A DNA stretch of 64,000 nucleotides from Paraburkholderia aspalathi (GCF_900116445.1 NZ_FPBH01000004.1:310001-374000); one strand, 5' to 3'. Positions 18,949 through 28,140 are shown, counted from the stretch's first letter. Notes: generated by a model not told the origin, from the letters alone. A program made the numbers and translations.

Positions 18949-20286
18949 ATGGCCGCCCCGCAACACAACGGTCACAGCGGCGCCCCGCTTACGCCCGATC
19001 CCGCGCGCCTGACGCGCGTGCGGCGCGATCTCGCGAAAGTGCTGCTGGTCGCGCTGGGCTCTGCCCTCGTCGCGATTGTGCTCGTCCACGCGCTATCTCA
19101 CCCGCACGAGAGCGCTGCCGAACGACGCGCGAGAGAGCAGCTCGATACTGAGGCGCGGCAGCCCAGGGCGTCGCCGGATGCGCTACGCAAGCGGCTGGAG
19201 GACCAGCGCAATCTCGCGATGGCCCGTGCAGGAAACGAAACAGCCAGCGCTCCGCTTGGCGGCACGCCGCTTGACGGCATCCCCAAGGGGATACCCGGCG
19301 ATAATGTTGGTCCATTGCCGCGTGACTATCCCGCGTCCGGTTCGGCGGCGAACCGCGATGCCGATCGTCTCGCCCTTCAACGGCAGATCGAAGCGATGCA
19401 GAGCCAGTCGCTCGTTGCGTACGAAGACACCACACGCGGCATCCAGGACGCATCGGGACGGACCACCAGTGTCCAGGACCCGGATCGTCCTGCAGGCCGC
19501 CTGCCAAACCTTCCGGAGCAGTCTGACGCCGCCGCTCAGACGATCCATGGCGCGCCTGACACAGCGTCGTCTGCGTTACAGCAGGCAAGCGTCGCGAGCG
19601 GCATTGACCGACGCAACGCGGACTGGCTGAAACAGCAGTCAGACACGGCTGACGATGAGAAACCATTGGCCCCAGTCCCGCTCAGGTCACCGTACATGGT
19701 ACTGGGCGGCACGCCCATTCCCACGGTCATCCTGCAGGGCGCAAAAAGCGACATGCCAGGCGCCTTCCGCGCGATGGTCGACCGCGACATCTATGACAGC
19801 ATCGACGGCACCTGCAAGCTCATCCCGAAGGGCACGCGCATTCTCGGCCGGACCAACAATGACGTGGCGATCGGCCAGGACCTGATGCTCATGGCCGCCA
19901 CCCGGATGATTTTCCGTCACGCGACGATGCGACTCGACGGCCTGACCGGCAACGATCCCGACGGCGAGGCGGGTGTCAGTGCCGACGTCAACAACCACTT
20001 CTTCCGGATCTTCGGCTCGACGTTCCTGATCGCGGGCGTCGCCGCCTGGATCGGCCACAACCAGAACCAGTCGAACGGCACGACGATCAACGTCAACGGC
20101 GGCGTGGCGACGGACCTGTCATCGGCCGCAGCGCAATCGTTGTCGCAGACGACGCAAACCATTCTCCAGCGCAACATGAATATCCAGCCGACGCTGAAGC
20201 TCGAGCCGGGCCAGCGCATCACGTTCATCACCCAGCGGGACATGTTGCTGCCACCCGGCGTCACTGACGGGAGCTGCCATCGATGA
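18949..20286 (+). CDS. virB10: VirB10/TrbI-like channel scaffold
   Basis: This protein spans from inner to outer membrane and gates the channel. It has a short cytoplasmic end, one membrane helix (about residues 29-49) and a long periplasmic linker. The C-terminal TrbI barrel domain contains LGGTPIPTVILQGAKSDMPG, DSIDGTCKLIPKGTRI and LEPGQRITFITQRD. I start at ATG 18949; GTG 18943 in the same frame is equally close to the virB9 stop. It overlaps the lipoprotein gene by four bases. Confidence 0.9.
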   Translation: MAAPQHNGHSGAPLTPDPARLTRVRRDLAKVLLVALGSALVAIVLVHALSHPHESAAERRAREQLDTEARQPRASPDALRKRLEDQRNLAMARAGNETASAPLGGTPLDGIPKGIPGDNVGPLPRDYPASGSAANRDADRLALQRQIEAMQSQSLVAYEDTTRGIQDASGRTTSVQDPDRPAGRLPNLPEQSDAAAQTIHGAPDTASSALQQASVASGIDRRNADWLKQQSDTADDEKPLAPVPLRSPYMVLGGTPIPTVILQGAKSDMPGAFRAMVDRDIYDSIDGTCKLIPKGTRILGRTNNDVAIGQDLMLMAATRMIFRHATMRLDGLTGNDPDGEAGVSADVNNHFFRIFGSTFLIAGVAAWIGHNQNQSNGTTINVNGGVATDLSSAAAQSLSQTTQTILQRNMNIQPTLKLEPGQRITFITQRDMLLPPGVTDGSCHR

Positions 20287-20708
20287 AACAAGCCACCACC
20301 CTGCTTTCTGCAACCGTCCTCGTCGCTGGCTGCCTGCTCCAGTCAGCCCGCGCCGAACCGCCGCCGATGACGGGGCCCGTCTACGACTTCGACTGGCATC
20401 TGAGCGGAGATGCCGAAGCCCGACCGTACCAGGTGTTCGACGACGGCCGGAAGATCTATCTGCAATTCGCCGATCCAAAACGCGTGCCCGCCGTTTTCGC
20501 CGACACGCCGGCGGGCCTGTTACTCCTGCGCTGGCACTCCGACCCGCCCTACGTTGTCGTTGACCGGATGGAACCCGCACTGGTGTTTCGCGCCGGCTCT
20601 TCTGAAGCTCGTGCGGTGCGCGCCTCGCCCGGCGAACCGCCACGCAGCGCACATTTTGGTACCGCCGCACCCACGCGGATGACGCGCACTGGTGAGCCCG
20701 CGCCATAG
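20283..20708 (+). CDS. Lipoprotein with a VirB9 C-domain-like module (VirB7 position)
   Basis: The 141-residue protein starts with a signal sequence carrying a lipobox, LVAGC, with the acylated Cys at residue 17. The mature part contains YQVFDDGRKIYLQF, followed by a second strand pattern. It closely parallels FDDGRFTYLQL in the C-terminal beta-sandwich of the VirB9 encoded upstream. It starts inside virB10 and closes the operon. No other VirB7-like lipoprotein is present, so I infer that this supplies the outer-membrane anchor. Confidence 0.75.
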   Translation: MKQATTLLSATVLVAGCLLQSARAEPPPMTGPVYDFDWHLSGDAEARPYQVFDDGRKIYLQFADPKRVPAVFADTPAGLLLLRWHSDPPYVVVDRMEPALVFRAGSSEARAVRASPGEPPRSAHFGTAAPTRMTRTGEPAP

Positions 20709-20776
20709 GTTTCGGCGTGGCCAATGCGGGCCAACACGGAATGCGAGGATTTGTTTCCGGCACCATCGGGGATAAC

Positions 20777-20805
20777 CCCGGACGGCTCGAATGCAGTCGT
20801 CCGGG
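20777..20805 (+). terminator. Inverted repeat downstream of the virB operon
   Basis: An 8-bp perfect stem, CCCGGACG with CGTCCGGG, lies about 70 bases after the last virB gene. There is no clear T-run, so its role as a terminator is tentative. The 280 bases up to the next gene hold nothing else I can identify. Confidence 0.35.
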
Positions 20806-20990
20806 AGGACGACCCGCGACCAACGCGGGCGTGCTGCGCCGTCTGCGCGAAAGTGAGGTCCGCGTAGGTAGTCACCCCATCCGGGCCCTCGCAGGCAATA
20901 GCGACAACGACAGGATCGCGCCACCCTGAAGATTCGCGAGAACGCAAGCGCTCGGCGCCCAACCCGCGTGACGGCAGGGATCGCGGCCAG

Positions 20991-21716
20991 TCAAACGCCG
21001 GCCGGTGACGCGGGCGTTGTCGCATCGGAAGACTTACGCATCAGTGCCAGCTCGACCAGTTCGAGATGGTACGTGTAACGGCCCTGCACGACCTTCATGA
21101 GCATCGCACCGACCGACGCACCGAACACCAGAGCAATACCCCAGAGGATGGCTGTGTTTGCCAGGTTGTCAGCGGCAAAGCCACGCAGGAAGGTATTTTC
21201 AAGCCAGGACAGGCCGCCCGCATCCTTCATGTTCGACAGCGTCAGGGCCAGCAGCGAATACACTGCCGCGCTTCCCCCGAAGAAGAACACAATTCGGGCG
21301 TCCAGGCGCTTTGCCTTGAGCTGTAGCCAGTACTGCACCCGCCTGAGGGCCTCTTCGTCATGGTGAATCAGGCGCCGCACGTGAGCTTCATCATTCTCGA
21401 TTTCGCGGACGAAAGTATCCAGCGTTTCTGCCTTCCAGCGTAGCATGACGACGAACATCGCAATCGGCTCGACGAGCATGGTAAGGATACCGAACAAGGT
21501 CGTCAGAAGCCAGAACGTGAGTGCGACGTACGCCAGTACAGGAGAGCGGTCGACCTTGTAGCAAAGTCCGGAGACTCCAAGCAGAACCATACATAGCATG
21601 CTCAGGACAAGCATGAGTCCGGACAGCTTTCCCGCTCTGTCCATGAACAACTTCTTCGCTGGCTTGTAGGGCTCAGCGTCAGCGAGATCCTTCAGGATTG
21701 CCTTTATGTCCTTCAT
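20991..21716 (-). CDS. Unknown four-helix membrane protein
   Basis: This 241-residue protein has hydrophobic segments at about residues 29-52, 60-88, 145-165 and 190-212. A charged, probably cytoplasmic helical stretch (TFVREIENDEAHVRRLIHHDEE) lies in the middle. The start is ATG 21716, with GGAAAA just upstream. It is convergent with the virB operon. I do not recognise the family; a role in exclusion or envelope function is a guess from location only. Confidence 0.65.
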   Translation of the reverse strand: MKDIKAILKDLADAEPYKPAKKLFMDRAGKLSGLMLVLSMLCMVLLGVSGLCYKVDRSPVLAYVALTFWLLTTLFGILTMLVEPIAMFVVMLRWKAETLDTFVREIENDEAHVRRLIHHDEEALRRVQYWLQLKAKRLDARIVFFFGGSAAVYSLLALTLSNMKDAGGLSWLENTFLRGFAADNLANTAILWGIALVFGASVGAMLMKVVQGRYTYHLELVELALMRKSSDATTPASPAGV

Positions 21717-21950
21717 CACTTTTCCAAGAGATCAACATGACATCAGCCCATGCGCTAGCGGCCGGCATGGTGAAGCTGCCACGGGCTACGATTATCCGCG
21801 ATGCTCGTCCCACTCGATCTCGCAAGCCGAGCACGTTAACTCGACCGCCGGCATCAGGCTATTTCGCGTGAGAAAGGCTGCTCACATGTGCCGCGATGAC
21901 ATGTTCGTGGGCAAGGTTCCGGTCGAACAAGCCTGATCCGGGTCCCTGGC

Positions 21951-22151
21951 CTGCTGGGAATCCGTCTGCTGATGCAGGATGCGGATTACGTCGGCGAGCC
22001 CCGCCGATTCCCTGAAAAACACTATGTGCATTACGACTTCAGTTTCCAGCCGAGTCTGGACCGTGACCGCATCATGGCACTTGCGCAACTTGAATTCATT
22101 GAGCGACGCCAGGCCGTTCATTTCCTCGGGCCGCCCGGACACGAGACATAA
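21951..22151 (+). pseudogene. IS21-type IstB ATPase fragment
   Basis: In this frame the translation contains FSFQPSLDRDRIMALAQLEF and then FLGPPG, matching the region before and at the Walker A of IstB helper ATPases of IS21-family elements. The frame then runs into HET and a stop, so GKT and everything after it are missing. There is no believable N-terminus. It is a scar of an insertion sequence, lying tail to tail with a recombinase scar. Confidence 0.6.
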
Positions 22152-22167
22152 TGCTCACCTCCCTATG

Positions 22168-22640
22168 TTATTGAAGATCAATGGATAGTTGATTTGGATC
22201 TGCCGATTGCGGGCCTTCAGCCGAATCCCGTTGTGCGCAATACGCGTCTATATCGGTGCGATGTATAACCCACGGTGCGCCAATGCACGCCTGCGTAGCC
22301 GGCAATTGCTTCGTGCGGACCAAACGCAGAACCGCGGGCGCGCTGATACGTAATAATGCAGCCGCTTCCGTCGCCGTCAGTTCGTTACGCTCCTGCCTCT
22401 CTCCTTCGCGGTAGACAGAAATCGAATGATCGTGGCGCAAGATACCAATGCGCGCTGCGGTCCATGTATGCCCCCTGGCCGTGCGTCTGCCGAGGCGATT
22501 GATGATCGCAGCAATCGACAGGTCCGGGAGGGTTCTTGCCAAAGCGCGAATGATATCAATCGTCTCGCTGTCGGTGACCCAGCGATGTTGCCCAGTACGG
22601 TTCGTTTGGAATTCAAGCTCAGTGTGTTGGCCTCCCTGCC
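22168..22640 (-). pseudogene. C-terminal fragment of a serine-type recombinase
   Basis: The ~155 residues (WQGGQHTELEFQTNRTGQHR to the end) contain a segment with TDSETIDIIRALARTLPD and a helix-turn-helix/excisionase-like end (LTATEAAALLRISAPAVLRLV ... GAPWVIHRTDIDAY). This resembles the C-terminus of large resolvase-type recombinases common in Burkholderiaceae. The catalytic N-terminal part is absent. The first residues of the open frame come from the neighbouring oxidoreductase gene read in another frame, so the breakpoint is near 22640. Confidence 0.6.
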
Positions 22641-23653
22641 AACCTAGCTTCGAACGGGTATATAAGCCCCAGTTCGGCACGAGCAGCGTCCATGATAGCG
22701 ATCATTTTCATCGACATGGCATGAGTGACGACTGGGCTTTCAATTCCACCCGAGCGCATTACCTCACAGAAATGGGCCGTTTCGTAATTAAGTCCGCCTC
22801 CCTGAAACGGCTCATGCAATTCGACTGCCCGTCCTCCAAGGTAGCGAACAGTGGCTCGAGACGGGTTCCACCAGTTTTCGTGGATTGTGACGGACCCCTT
22901 CGTGCCAGCGATAAAAGCGTCGCCTTTGCCGTCCAAATCCAGCCCGCAGAATATTTGCGCGATGCCATTTTCGTGAAGAATATTGAGGCTTGCGAAGCTA
23001 TCGACACCGGTTTGTCCCAATTTACCTAGCGTCTGCACATTGATCGCGCTCCCGAGGAATCGAACCGCCAGGAACGCCTCGTAGATACCAATATTCAGCA
23101 AAGCACCACCTCCACGTTCCAACCGAAACGATGGGTGATCGAGTGGAACGTCCGCGATCGAACAACCGGCACGCACGAATCCGATGTCCCCTATCGGGTC
23201 TTCCGCGAGATGTTCCGTTAATTTTAGAAAGAGCGGATAGAACGGTGGCTTCATAGCCTCCATAAATAGAACGTTGGAGGCCTTCGCAGCATTCAGCAGG
23301 TGTTGAAGTTCGCGAGCGCTTACGGCTGCGGGCTTCTCGCATAGAACCGCGCGACCGGCGGAAAACGCACGCGTTGCGTAATGCGAATGACTGTCCGGAA
23401 GCGTTGCGATATAGAGCGCGTCGACGCCGTCCAGCAGGTCGTCGAAACTGGCGTAGGCGCGCGTCCCATGCTTCCGAGCGAACTCTTCGGCCTGTACCCC
23501 CCGCCGCGCCCACACGCCGACAAGCTTAACGTTTTGTACAAAGCTCAGGCCTTCGGCGAACCGACCGGCTATGTGGCCCGCGCCGACAATCCCCCATCGA
23601 ATGGGCCTTGGGGGGTGCGACTCAACGCCGTCCTGATGTTTCGATTCTTCCAT
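22619..23653 (-). CDS. Gfo/Idh/MocA-family oxidoreductase
   Basis: This is an NAD(P)-dependent dehydrogenase acting on a sugar, inositol or related hydroxyl compound. The Rossmann motif is GIVGAGHIAGRFAEGL near the N-terminus, the catalytic-region motif is CEKPAA, and the C-terminal Gfo/Idh domain contains the run RLERGGGALLNIGIYE. Most of the family ends in LGLxYPFE; here that is followed by nine extra residues that overlap the recombinase scar, so the native stop was probably lost at the breakpoint. I start at ATG 23653 rather than at 23767. The substrate is unknown. Confidence 0.8.
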   Translation of the reverse strand: MEESKHQDGVESHPPRPIRWGIVGAGHIAGRFAEGLSFVQNVKLVGVWARRGVQAEEFARKHGTRAYASFDDLLDGVDALYIATLPDSHSHYATRAFSAGRAVLCEKPAAVSARELQHLLNAAKASNVLFMEAMKPPFYPLFLKLTEHLAEDPIGDIGFVRAGCSIADVPLDHPSFRLERGGGALLNIGIYEAFLAVRFLGSAINVQTLGKLGQTGVDSFASLNILHENGIAQIFCGLDLDGKGDAFIAGTKGSVTIHENWWNPSRATVRYLGGRAVELHEPFQGGGLNYETAHFCEVMRSGGIESPVVTHAMSMKMIAIMDAARAELGLIYPFEARLAGRPTH

Positions 23654-24493
23654 GTTTGCCGTTTCCCACAGGTTAGTGTACGTACCCGAACAGGGCCGCG
23701 CGGCCCCGCAATACGCTCTCATGGTGGGGCAGCCTCCAGCCATGCCGCGCTTAGAGTGAGAGCCCATTATAGAACCAATTTGATGCCAATCAATGCCAAA
23801 TTGCTTAGTCGCGTCCGGCGCAGTTCAATCAACGGCGGCTGCACCCTCGAATGCGGCCGTCAGTTCCTGGTCTCGCTGGAGGGCTGGAAGGGGTCGAGGC
23901 TGTGTGGAAACGTTCGGCGCGTAGCGGCGATAAGTTGGGGTAAAGCGCGATCGAAGGAAACAACTTCGCAGCTTTTCAATTGGTGGCGCGGCGATGGGCG
24001 TTCTCAGGCCCTCATCGCCTCGATCAATGCCTTCGTACCCAGAATGTTCATCGGTCGCTTGAGGTTGTAGGCTAATACGTGAAGGCTCATCTCGGTTCGA
24101 ACACGTGGCAGCGTCTTGGTTAGAAAGTGCACAGAGCCCATCCAGAACTTGAGCGTTCCTAACGGATGCTCGACCGTCTGTCGTCTCAGCCTCGCGGCGT
24201 CCGGCGTCTGATCGAGTCGGCGCTGCATTTCTTCAAGCACCTTCTCATGTTCCCACCGCGTGACTCTTGGGTATGGACTCGGCGTGCACTGCGGTTTCAG
24301 TTGGCATTTCGGACACGCTGACGGCCAGTACTTATGGATCGTCACGCCGGCCTCAACAGTCGTGAAGCGCCAAATGGCCCGCTCTCCAGCCGGGCAACGA
24401 TACTCGTCGTCGGATTCGATGTAGACGAAGTTTCGTTTATCAAAGCGACCCTCGGCCTTGCTGTTTTGACCTGCCTGATTTCTTCGGGCCATT

Positions 24494-25348
24494 TCAGTCT
24501 TGGGGAACGGCCTCGGTTGCTTCAGTTGAACAATACTGCTGCTTGAACTCGTCGGGCGTCAGGTATGCCAGACTTGAATGTGGTCGAATCGCATTGTAGT
24601 GGCGCCGCCACTGCTCGATCACTACCTTCGCTTCGGCGCGTGTCCGAAACCATTCAAGGCTCAGGCATTCGTCACAGAATTTGCCGTTAAAACTCTCGTC
24701 CGCGCCGCTCTGCCACGGCTTTCCGGGATCGCTGAGCGCCATTTCCATGCCGTTTTCGGCAGCCCACTTCAGGATGGCCCGTGATACGAATTCCGGGCCG
24801 TTATCTGAGCGCAGGTAGCGTGGCGCACCGTGAACGCTGGCCAGTTGTGACAGGACTTCGATGACGCGCTTCGACCGGATCGATCCCGCAACGTCAAGCG
24901 CCAGGCACTCACGTGTGTACTCATCGATCACAATCAGACACTTCAGTTGCTGGCCGTTGGCGCAGGCGTCGAATACGAAGTCGTATGCCCAGACGTGCCG
25001 GGCCGCCGTCGCCGGCTGCGGCCGTGGGCGACGAACCGACACCCGCCGGCGCGGGCGCTTGCGCGGCACCTGCAGGCCTGCCAGGCGCCACAGCCGCCAT
25101 GCCCGGTCCGCGCACATCCCGTGACCCTGGCGCCCCAGGAAGATCTGGATGCGACGGTAGCCGTAGCGCGGATATTGCGCCGACAGAATGCTCATTGCGG
25201 CGAGCACCGGTGCGTCCCGTTCAGCAAGCTTCGACCCGTAATTCAACGCCGACCGTGCGACCGACATCAGCGCGCACGCACGTCGCTCAGACAGGCCCCG
25301 CGCTTTCGCGTAGGCGACCTGCTGGCGTCGCGCGGGCGCGCTCACCAC
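24494..25348 (-). CDS. IS3-family transposase OrfB (DDE catalytic part)
   Basis: The product carries the HTH_21/rve architecture. Its first catalytic Asp is in WAYDFVFDA, the second in SDNGPEF and the Glu in GADESFNGKFCDE, followed by the usual HYNAIRPHSSLAYLTPDEF ending. In IS3 elements it is normally made as an OrfAB fusion by -1 frameshifting. The A6G heptamer at the orfA/orfB overlap (25348-25354 read on the minus strand) fits this. A GTG at 25348 could also start it alone. Confidence 0.85.
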   Translation of the reverse strand: MVSAPARRQQVAYAKARGLSERRACALMSVARSALNYGSKLAERDAPVLAAMSILSAQYPRYGYRRIQIFLGRQGHGMCADRAWRLWRLAGLQVPRKRPRRRVSVRRPRPQPATAARHVWAYDFVFDACANGQQLKCLIVIDEYTRECLALDVAGSIRSKRVIEVLSQLASVHGAPRYLRSDNGPEFVSRAILKWAAENGMEMALSDPGKPWQSGADESFNGKFCDECLSLEWFRTRAEAKVVIEQWRRHYNAIRPHSSLAYLTPDEFKQQYCSTEATEAVPQD

Positions 25349-25575
25349 TTTTTTCCGTTGATCTCTTTCATTACGTCCAGCTCGAGATCCCGCTCCGCCA
25401 GTATCTTCTTCAGTCTGGCGTTCTCCTGCTCCAACTGCTTGAGCCGTTTAACGTCGGCTGCTTCGAGGCCGCCAAAATGCTGGCGCGAGTTGTAGATCGT
25501 CTGCTCGCTGATCCCATGCTTCTTTGCGACCTCGGCGACCGGCGCCTTGTCTGCCTCACGCAGGATCGTGACCAT
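25342..25575 (-). CDS. IS3-family transposase OrfA (helix-turn-helix part)
   Basis: The HTH protein continues into a leucine-zipper-like segment (DVKRLKQLEQENARLKKILA) typical of OrfA. The same frame upstream of ATG 25575 encodes RKKSRFSDEQ, the usual OrfA N-terminus, but with no start codon. The codon where ATG is expected (near 25616) reads AGG, so the native start may be lost and the product shortened by about 14 residues. It ends inside the orfB overlap. Confidence 0.75.
   Translation of the reverse strand: MVTILREADKAPVAEVAKKHGISEQTIYNSRQHFGGLEAADVKRLKQLEQENARLKKILAERDLELDVMKEINGKKW
25348..25354 (-). promoter_or_regulatory. Probable -1 ribosomal frameshift site (A6G)
   Basis: On the minus strand the heptamer AAAAAAG lies at the end of orfA, where the orfB frame begins. 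This is the known slippery sequence class for producing the OrfAB transposase in IS3-family elements. Confidence 0.6.
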
Positions 25576-26710
25576 CTGCTCGTCGGAAAACCGGCTCTTT
25601 TTCCTGACTTCCTTTCTCCGTTGGAAGCCATTCTCTCAAGTTTGAGCTGGTCCGAAAATTCCAGGGCAGGTCAGTTTGAGGTCAGCGGTTTCGGGACCAG
25701 CGTCTGGATTCCGTCTTGCTCGCGTCGCAGAATTTCCTCACTCTTGTAGTAACCGCGATCAGCAAATGCGGTTAGCTGATTTGCACCAATCATCTCGCGC
25801 CAGGTTGGCCATCGCCGCTAACTGGGAACGATCGTGGCCAACATTGACGACCTCATGCGCAACGATCATGTGGTTCTTGAGATCCACAGCGGTCTGCACG
25901 TTATAGCCGACCATTCTTGTGCCACGACCGCTGGTTGCTATTGAGCGCGCGTCCGGATCAGTTAGCGAGATCTGGCCGTCTGGAGCTGCACGCATGCGCG
26001 TTTCGATCTCGCCGAGTTTCTGCATCTGCGACTTGATCTTCAATATCTTTTCTTTCAGGTGCGGGACGCGTCCCTCCGGTAGGCTCGCTGGCTCACGATC
26101 GGCCCGATCCAGTTCATCCATGTAACGGCCGATGCTTTGCTCGAGTTGCTCCATGCGAGCCTTAAGCTTGTGGTCCGTGAAGTTCTTGTCGCGGTTGTTG
26201 ACCGCTTTGAACTTACTTCCATCGATGGCAACGGTGGCATCCGAGAACAGCTTCAATTGCCGGCAAAGCATTACAAACTCCCGGCAGACTTTGCGGATCG
26301 CACCGCCGTTGTCTTTGCGGAAGTCAGCGATGGTTTTGAAGTCCGGGGTCAACTGGACCGTCAGCCAGATCAGTTCCAGATTGCGCTGTGTTTCGCGCTC
26401 AAGACGACGACTCGATTGAAGCCGGTTCAGGTACCCATAGATGTACAGCTTGAGCAGGGTCGATGGGTGATATGCCGGTCGACCGGTTACAGCTGGTGCA
26501 GCACGCTCGAAGCAAGACTCATCAGATCAAGCTCGTCGACAAATACGTCAATCACACGTACAGGGTTATCAGCGTCGACGTAATCGTCGAGAGACTCAGG
26601 CAGCAACGCGACTTGCTCTCGCGCCGCGCTTTCGATGTATCGCTTCATGGGCCACCATCGGAAAACGTGTTGACTAACTATAGGCGATCAACGTGTTTTC
26701 ACACAGCCTC

Positions 26711-27067
26711 GGTCGGCTGCGGTCAGCCGCACTGCTCGATGCAGGGGACCCCGCGCGCATTAGGAACCCGGAATGGCGACAGCAGCTTCATGCAAAGCGT
26801 GATCCGCTCGACTTTGTGCTTTGGAAACCCTCACGCAACCGACAAGGTCATGGCATTCCTCGAAACGTTCTGATTATCTGCACCGAAACGGCCGGGGTTT
26901 CGTCCTACAGACGGCTCCCTGGCTGTCGCTTCGCCTAATTTCCAGTTGAGGGTAATCGTTACTGTATCTGAAGCTTCAGATATTCACGAATCCCGGCCAG
27001 CCCTCCTTCACTGCTGATCGTTTCAGGCGTTCTCGGCGCGTTCGGCTATGCACTTCTCGCAGGCGCA
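26711..27067 (+). other. Gap with a short aminoacyl-tRNA-synthetase-like fragment
   Basis: Between the IS1182 end and the MFS gene I see no intact gene. One plus-strand frame (about 26726-26845) reads KRDPLDFVLWKPSR, resembling a conserved stretch of cysteinyl-tRNA synthetases, for about 40 residues only. It may be the target gene fragment into which IS1182 inserted. The MFS reading frame is already open from about 27002. Confidence 0.3.
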
Positions 27068-27904
27068 ATGAGCGGTATTCTTCAGTCGCTCGCGCCCGAG
27101 AAGGAGCGCATGGGCTTTAACATGCGCCTGTCCCTCTTTAACCAGGCAGGCAGCGCGATCGGCACTGGTGCCGGCGGCTACGCGATCAACCGCTTTGGCA
27201 GCATCACCACGGCGATCGTGAGCGCATGTATCGCGTTGGCCATTGTGCCCCTGCTCCGCATTCTGGCGAGCGCCGCACGCGGGAACGGAGCACGCAGGCG
27301 CACCAGCCCGCTTACCGCCTCGCTCGAAGCCTTCCGCTACCTTGTGAACGAACCACAAAGCTTCGCTGCTGCCGTAACGGTGGGGCTGGCCTTTGCCGTG
27401 ATTCAGATCACGAACCTGCTATTGCCGGGCTTCGTTGTTCATAAGCTCAGGGGAAACGGTGATCTCTTCGGCGTACTCGAGATGACAGCCGCCATCGCCG
27501 GAATGGCTGCGCTTGCTGCTGGCGGATGTCCGCCAGTCGCCAGAAAGATGCGCGGCACCACCGCCGTTCAAGGCGGTGCCGGGGGCTCGCTGATCCTGTT
27601 ATCGCTGGCGCCAGACGCACCGGCCGCGATCGTCCTCTACTGTCTTGCCGGGATGCTCTGGAACCTGTCACGCGCAGCAGCCAATGGGCATCTGCTAACG
27701 GTCGTGGATGGGGCCATCATCGGACGCGTGCAGGCATTCGCCACGCTGCTAACGGGCGCATTCGGCGTGCTGATATTCCTGCTTCCGAGCATGTTCCCGG
27801 ACACAACCGAAGCGCACCTTTACGCCGCCTGCGGAGCTGCGATCGTGGTGGCAGCGGCACTCATGCGACTATGGGCCAGTCGCGGCAGAACTGGCCCAGT
27901 CTGA
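27068..27904 (+). CDS. MFS transporter, 5'-truncated
   Basis: The 278 residues encode about eight hydrophobic segments (for example TTAIVSACIALAIVPLL and FAAAVTVGLAFAVIQITNLLLPGF). They correspond to the C-terminal two thirds of a major facilitator protein. In the same frame hydrophobic coding continues upstream of ATG 27068 (LLIVSGVLGAFGYALLAG) to about 27002 and then loses sense. The first helices were therefore cut off, probably by the rearrangement that brought in the IS elements, and transport activity is unlikely. Confidence 0.65.
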   Translation: MSGILQSLAPEKERMGFNMRLSLFNQAGSAIGTGAGGYAINRFGSITTAIVSACIALAIVPLLRILASAARGNGARRRTSPLTASLEAFRYLVNEPQSFAAAVTVGLAFAVIQITNLLLPGFVVHKLRGNGDLFGVLEMTAAIAGMAALAAGGCPPVARKMRGTTAVQGGAGGSLILLSLAPDAPAAIVLYCLAGMLWNLSRAAANGHLLTVVDGAIIGRVQAFATLLTGAFGVLIFLLPSMFPDTTEAHLYAACGAAIVVAAALMRLWASRGRTGPV

Positions 27905-28140
27905 CAATCGCAGTGGCAATCGTAGCGGCAATGACGTCGGATCCGCAAATGCCCGGGGTCCAATAAACCGCCCCGGACACGCCACGCGGACAGGCCGTGT
28001 ATTCCGGATCTCGGGTGTCATACTCACTTGCGCTGACGAGATGGAATCGACGCCCGACGCGGACGAAGTCGATATCCGCATTTCAACCGGAGGCCGAATA
28101 CATACGCGGTTGCTCTGATACACCGGATAAACTGCGACGG

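Larger units (their letters stand above)
24467..25673 (-). mobile_element. IS3-family element (IS407-group type), 1207 bp
   Basis: The terminal inverted repeats begin TGACCTGCC at both ends and share TTCGG-CCA further in. The direct repeat GTTT flanks the element (24463-24466 and 25674-25677). A 4-bp duplication and these ends fit the IS407 group. It carries overlapping orfA and orfB and sits inside the IS1182 transposase gene. Confidence 0.85.
24004..26648 (-). pseudogene. IS1182-family transposase, split and frameshifted
   Basis: The N-terminal part begins at ATG 26648 (MKRYIESAAREQVALLPESL). One base is missing near 26512, after which the frame ERAAPAVTGRPAYHPSTLLK continues. A second frameshift lies near 25797 (LARE/MIGANQLTAFADRGYY). 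The IS3-family element then interrupts at 24467-25673. The C-terminal third resumes with YRCPAGE and a cysteine cluster (CPKCQLKPQC) and ends near 24004. The DDE domain is therefore not translatable as one protein. Confidence 0.8.
23896..26710 (-). mobile_element. IS1182-family insertion sequence, interrupted by an IS3-family element
   Basis: The outer ends share the inverted repeat GAGGCTGTGTG (plus strand at 23896, minus strand ending at 26710). They are flanked by a direct GGTC on both sides (23892-23895 and 26711-26714), fitting a 4-bp target duplication. Without the 1.2-kb insertion the element would be about 1.6 kb, a normal IS1182 size. Its transposase is broken by the insertion and by frameshifts. 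Confidence 0.75.

Noticed and set aside
24913..25749. 278-codon plus-strand frame across the IS3 element
   Set aside because: Antisense to orfA/orfB, which carry the DDE motifs.
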